A DNA stretch of 5,666 nt, taken from Ramlibacter sp. GTDB taxonomy: Bacteria; Pseudomonadota; Gammaproteobacteria; Burkholderiales; Burkholderiaceae_C. Positions 5,260 through 5,666 of this stretch are shown here, piece after piece. The position numbers and the translations under genes were made by a program. The stretch lies in the NCBI GenBank assembly GCA_023701085.1, contig JAMPXR010000187.1:1-5666 (forward strand), given 5' to 3'. Within the stretch, counting starts at the first letter, position 1. Each line of letters begins with the position of its first letter. Below the pieces are notes generated by a model that saw nothing but the letters and a program-made list of their open reading frames with translations, was not told where the DNA came from and searched no databases.

Positions 5260-5666
5260 ATGGCCCGCTTTGCCGCCGTGGGGGCCGGGCGTATGGGCCG
5301 CGGCATCGCCATCGCCTTTGCCTATGCCGGCCATCGGATCGCGCTGGTGGACTTGCGGCGCCGGTCGCCCGAGGCGTGGCAGCGTCTGTGTGACGAAGCC
5401 CGTGCCGAGATCCGCGGGAGCCTGGCCGGCCTGGCGCAGCTCGGCGCCCTCGAGGCGGGACGGGTCGACGACATCGCCGCGCGGGTCGAACTGGTCGACG
5501 CCGACGGCGCGCCGGCCGCGCTGGCGCGCGCCGAACTGCTGTTCGAGGGCGTGCCGGAAACGATGGACGCGAAGCGCGACGCGTTCACGCAGATCAACCT
5601 GCATTGCGCGGACCATGCCATCGTGACCTCGACCACCAGCAGCATCCTCGTGACGCAGCTGGCGCA
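5260..5666 (+). CDS. 3-hydroxyacyl-CoA dehydrogenase family protein, NAD-binding domain (3'-truncated)
   Basis: 135 complete codons of a gene that runs off the right edge. It encodes the NAD-binding domain of a 3-hydroxyacyl-CoA dehydrogenase, which oxidises the beta-hydroxyl of an acyl-CoA or related 3-hydroxy acid. Seen: ARFAAVGAGRMGRGIAIAF (residues 2-20) with GxGxxG at 8-13; RIALVDLRRR ending at the acidic residue Asp31, which favours NAD over NADP; FEGVPETMDAKRDAF, the family's E-x-V-x-E...K block; and AIVTSTTSSILVTQLA, the conserved SNTSS block with Thr for Asn. In human short-chain enzyme the Ser within this block is catalytic, and Ser is kept here. The C-terminal domain with the catalytic His-Glu pair is outside the window. 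Start ATG 5260 is two bases after the previous stop. It could be a standard CoA enzyme or a relative acting on free 3-hydroxy acids (lambda-crystallin or carnitine dehydrogenase types); the cut end does not settle this. Confidence 0.88.
   Translation, partial: MARFAAVGAGRMGRGIAIAFAYAGHRIALVDLRRRSPEAWQRLCDEARAEIRGSLAGLAQLGALEAGRVDDIAARVELVDADGAPAALARAELLFEGVPETMDAKRDAFTQINLHCADHAIVTSTTSSILVTQLA

Overview
The window is very GC-rich, and all six recognisable genes lie on the + strand, tightly packed. The composition suggests a betaproteobacterium of the order Burkholderiales. So do the periplasmic solute receptor of the Bug/TctC family and the protein that closely resembles the arylmalonate decarboxylase (AMDase) known from Bordetella bronchiseptica. 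Bordetella or Achromobacter (Alcaligenaceae) is the most likely source, but this is inferred from protein style, not from a marker gene.

Layout, left to right: (1) the C-terminal part of an enolase-superfamily (mandelate racemase/muconate lactonising enzyme type) protein, cut by the left edge; (2) a complete Bug/TctC periplasmic solute-binding receptor with a signal peptide; (3) an AMDase-like protein whose start overlaps the receptor stop; (4) after a 114-base gap, a GTG-started, feruloyl-CoA-synthase-like AMP-forming acyl-CoA ligase behind a strong ribosome binding site; (5) an octopine/nopaline (opine) dehydrogenase family protein with an ATGA overlap to the ligase; (6) the N-terminal NAD-binding part of a 3-hydroxyacyl-CoA dehydrogenase, cut by the right edge. 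No RNA genes, mobile elements, CRISPR arrays or clear terminators were seen.

The arrangement looks like one catabolic operon for an organic acid. A receptor captures a carboxylate, the enolase-type enzyme and the AMDase-like enzyme rework it, the ligase makes its CoA thioester, and NAD(P)-dependent dehydrogenases oxidise it. The physiological substrate of AMDase is, to my knowledge, not established, so this neighbourhood is the most interesting point: it suggests a route through a substituted malonate, an aryl or alkenyl acid and its acyl-CoA. The exact substrate cannot be read from the sequence. An opine-type amino-acid conjugate is an alternative suggested by gene 5.
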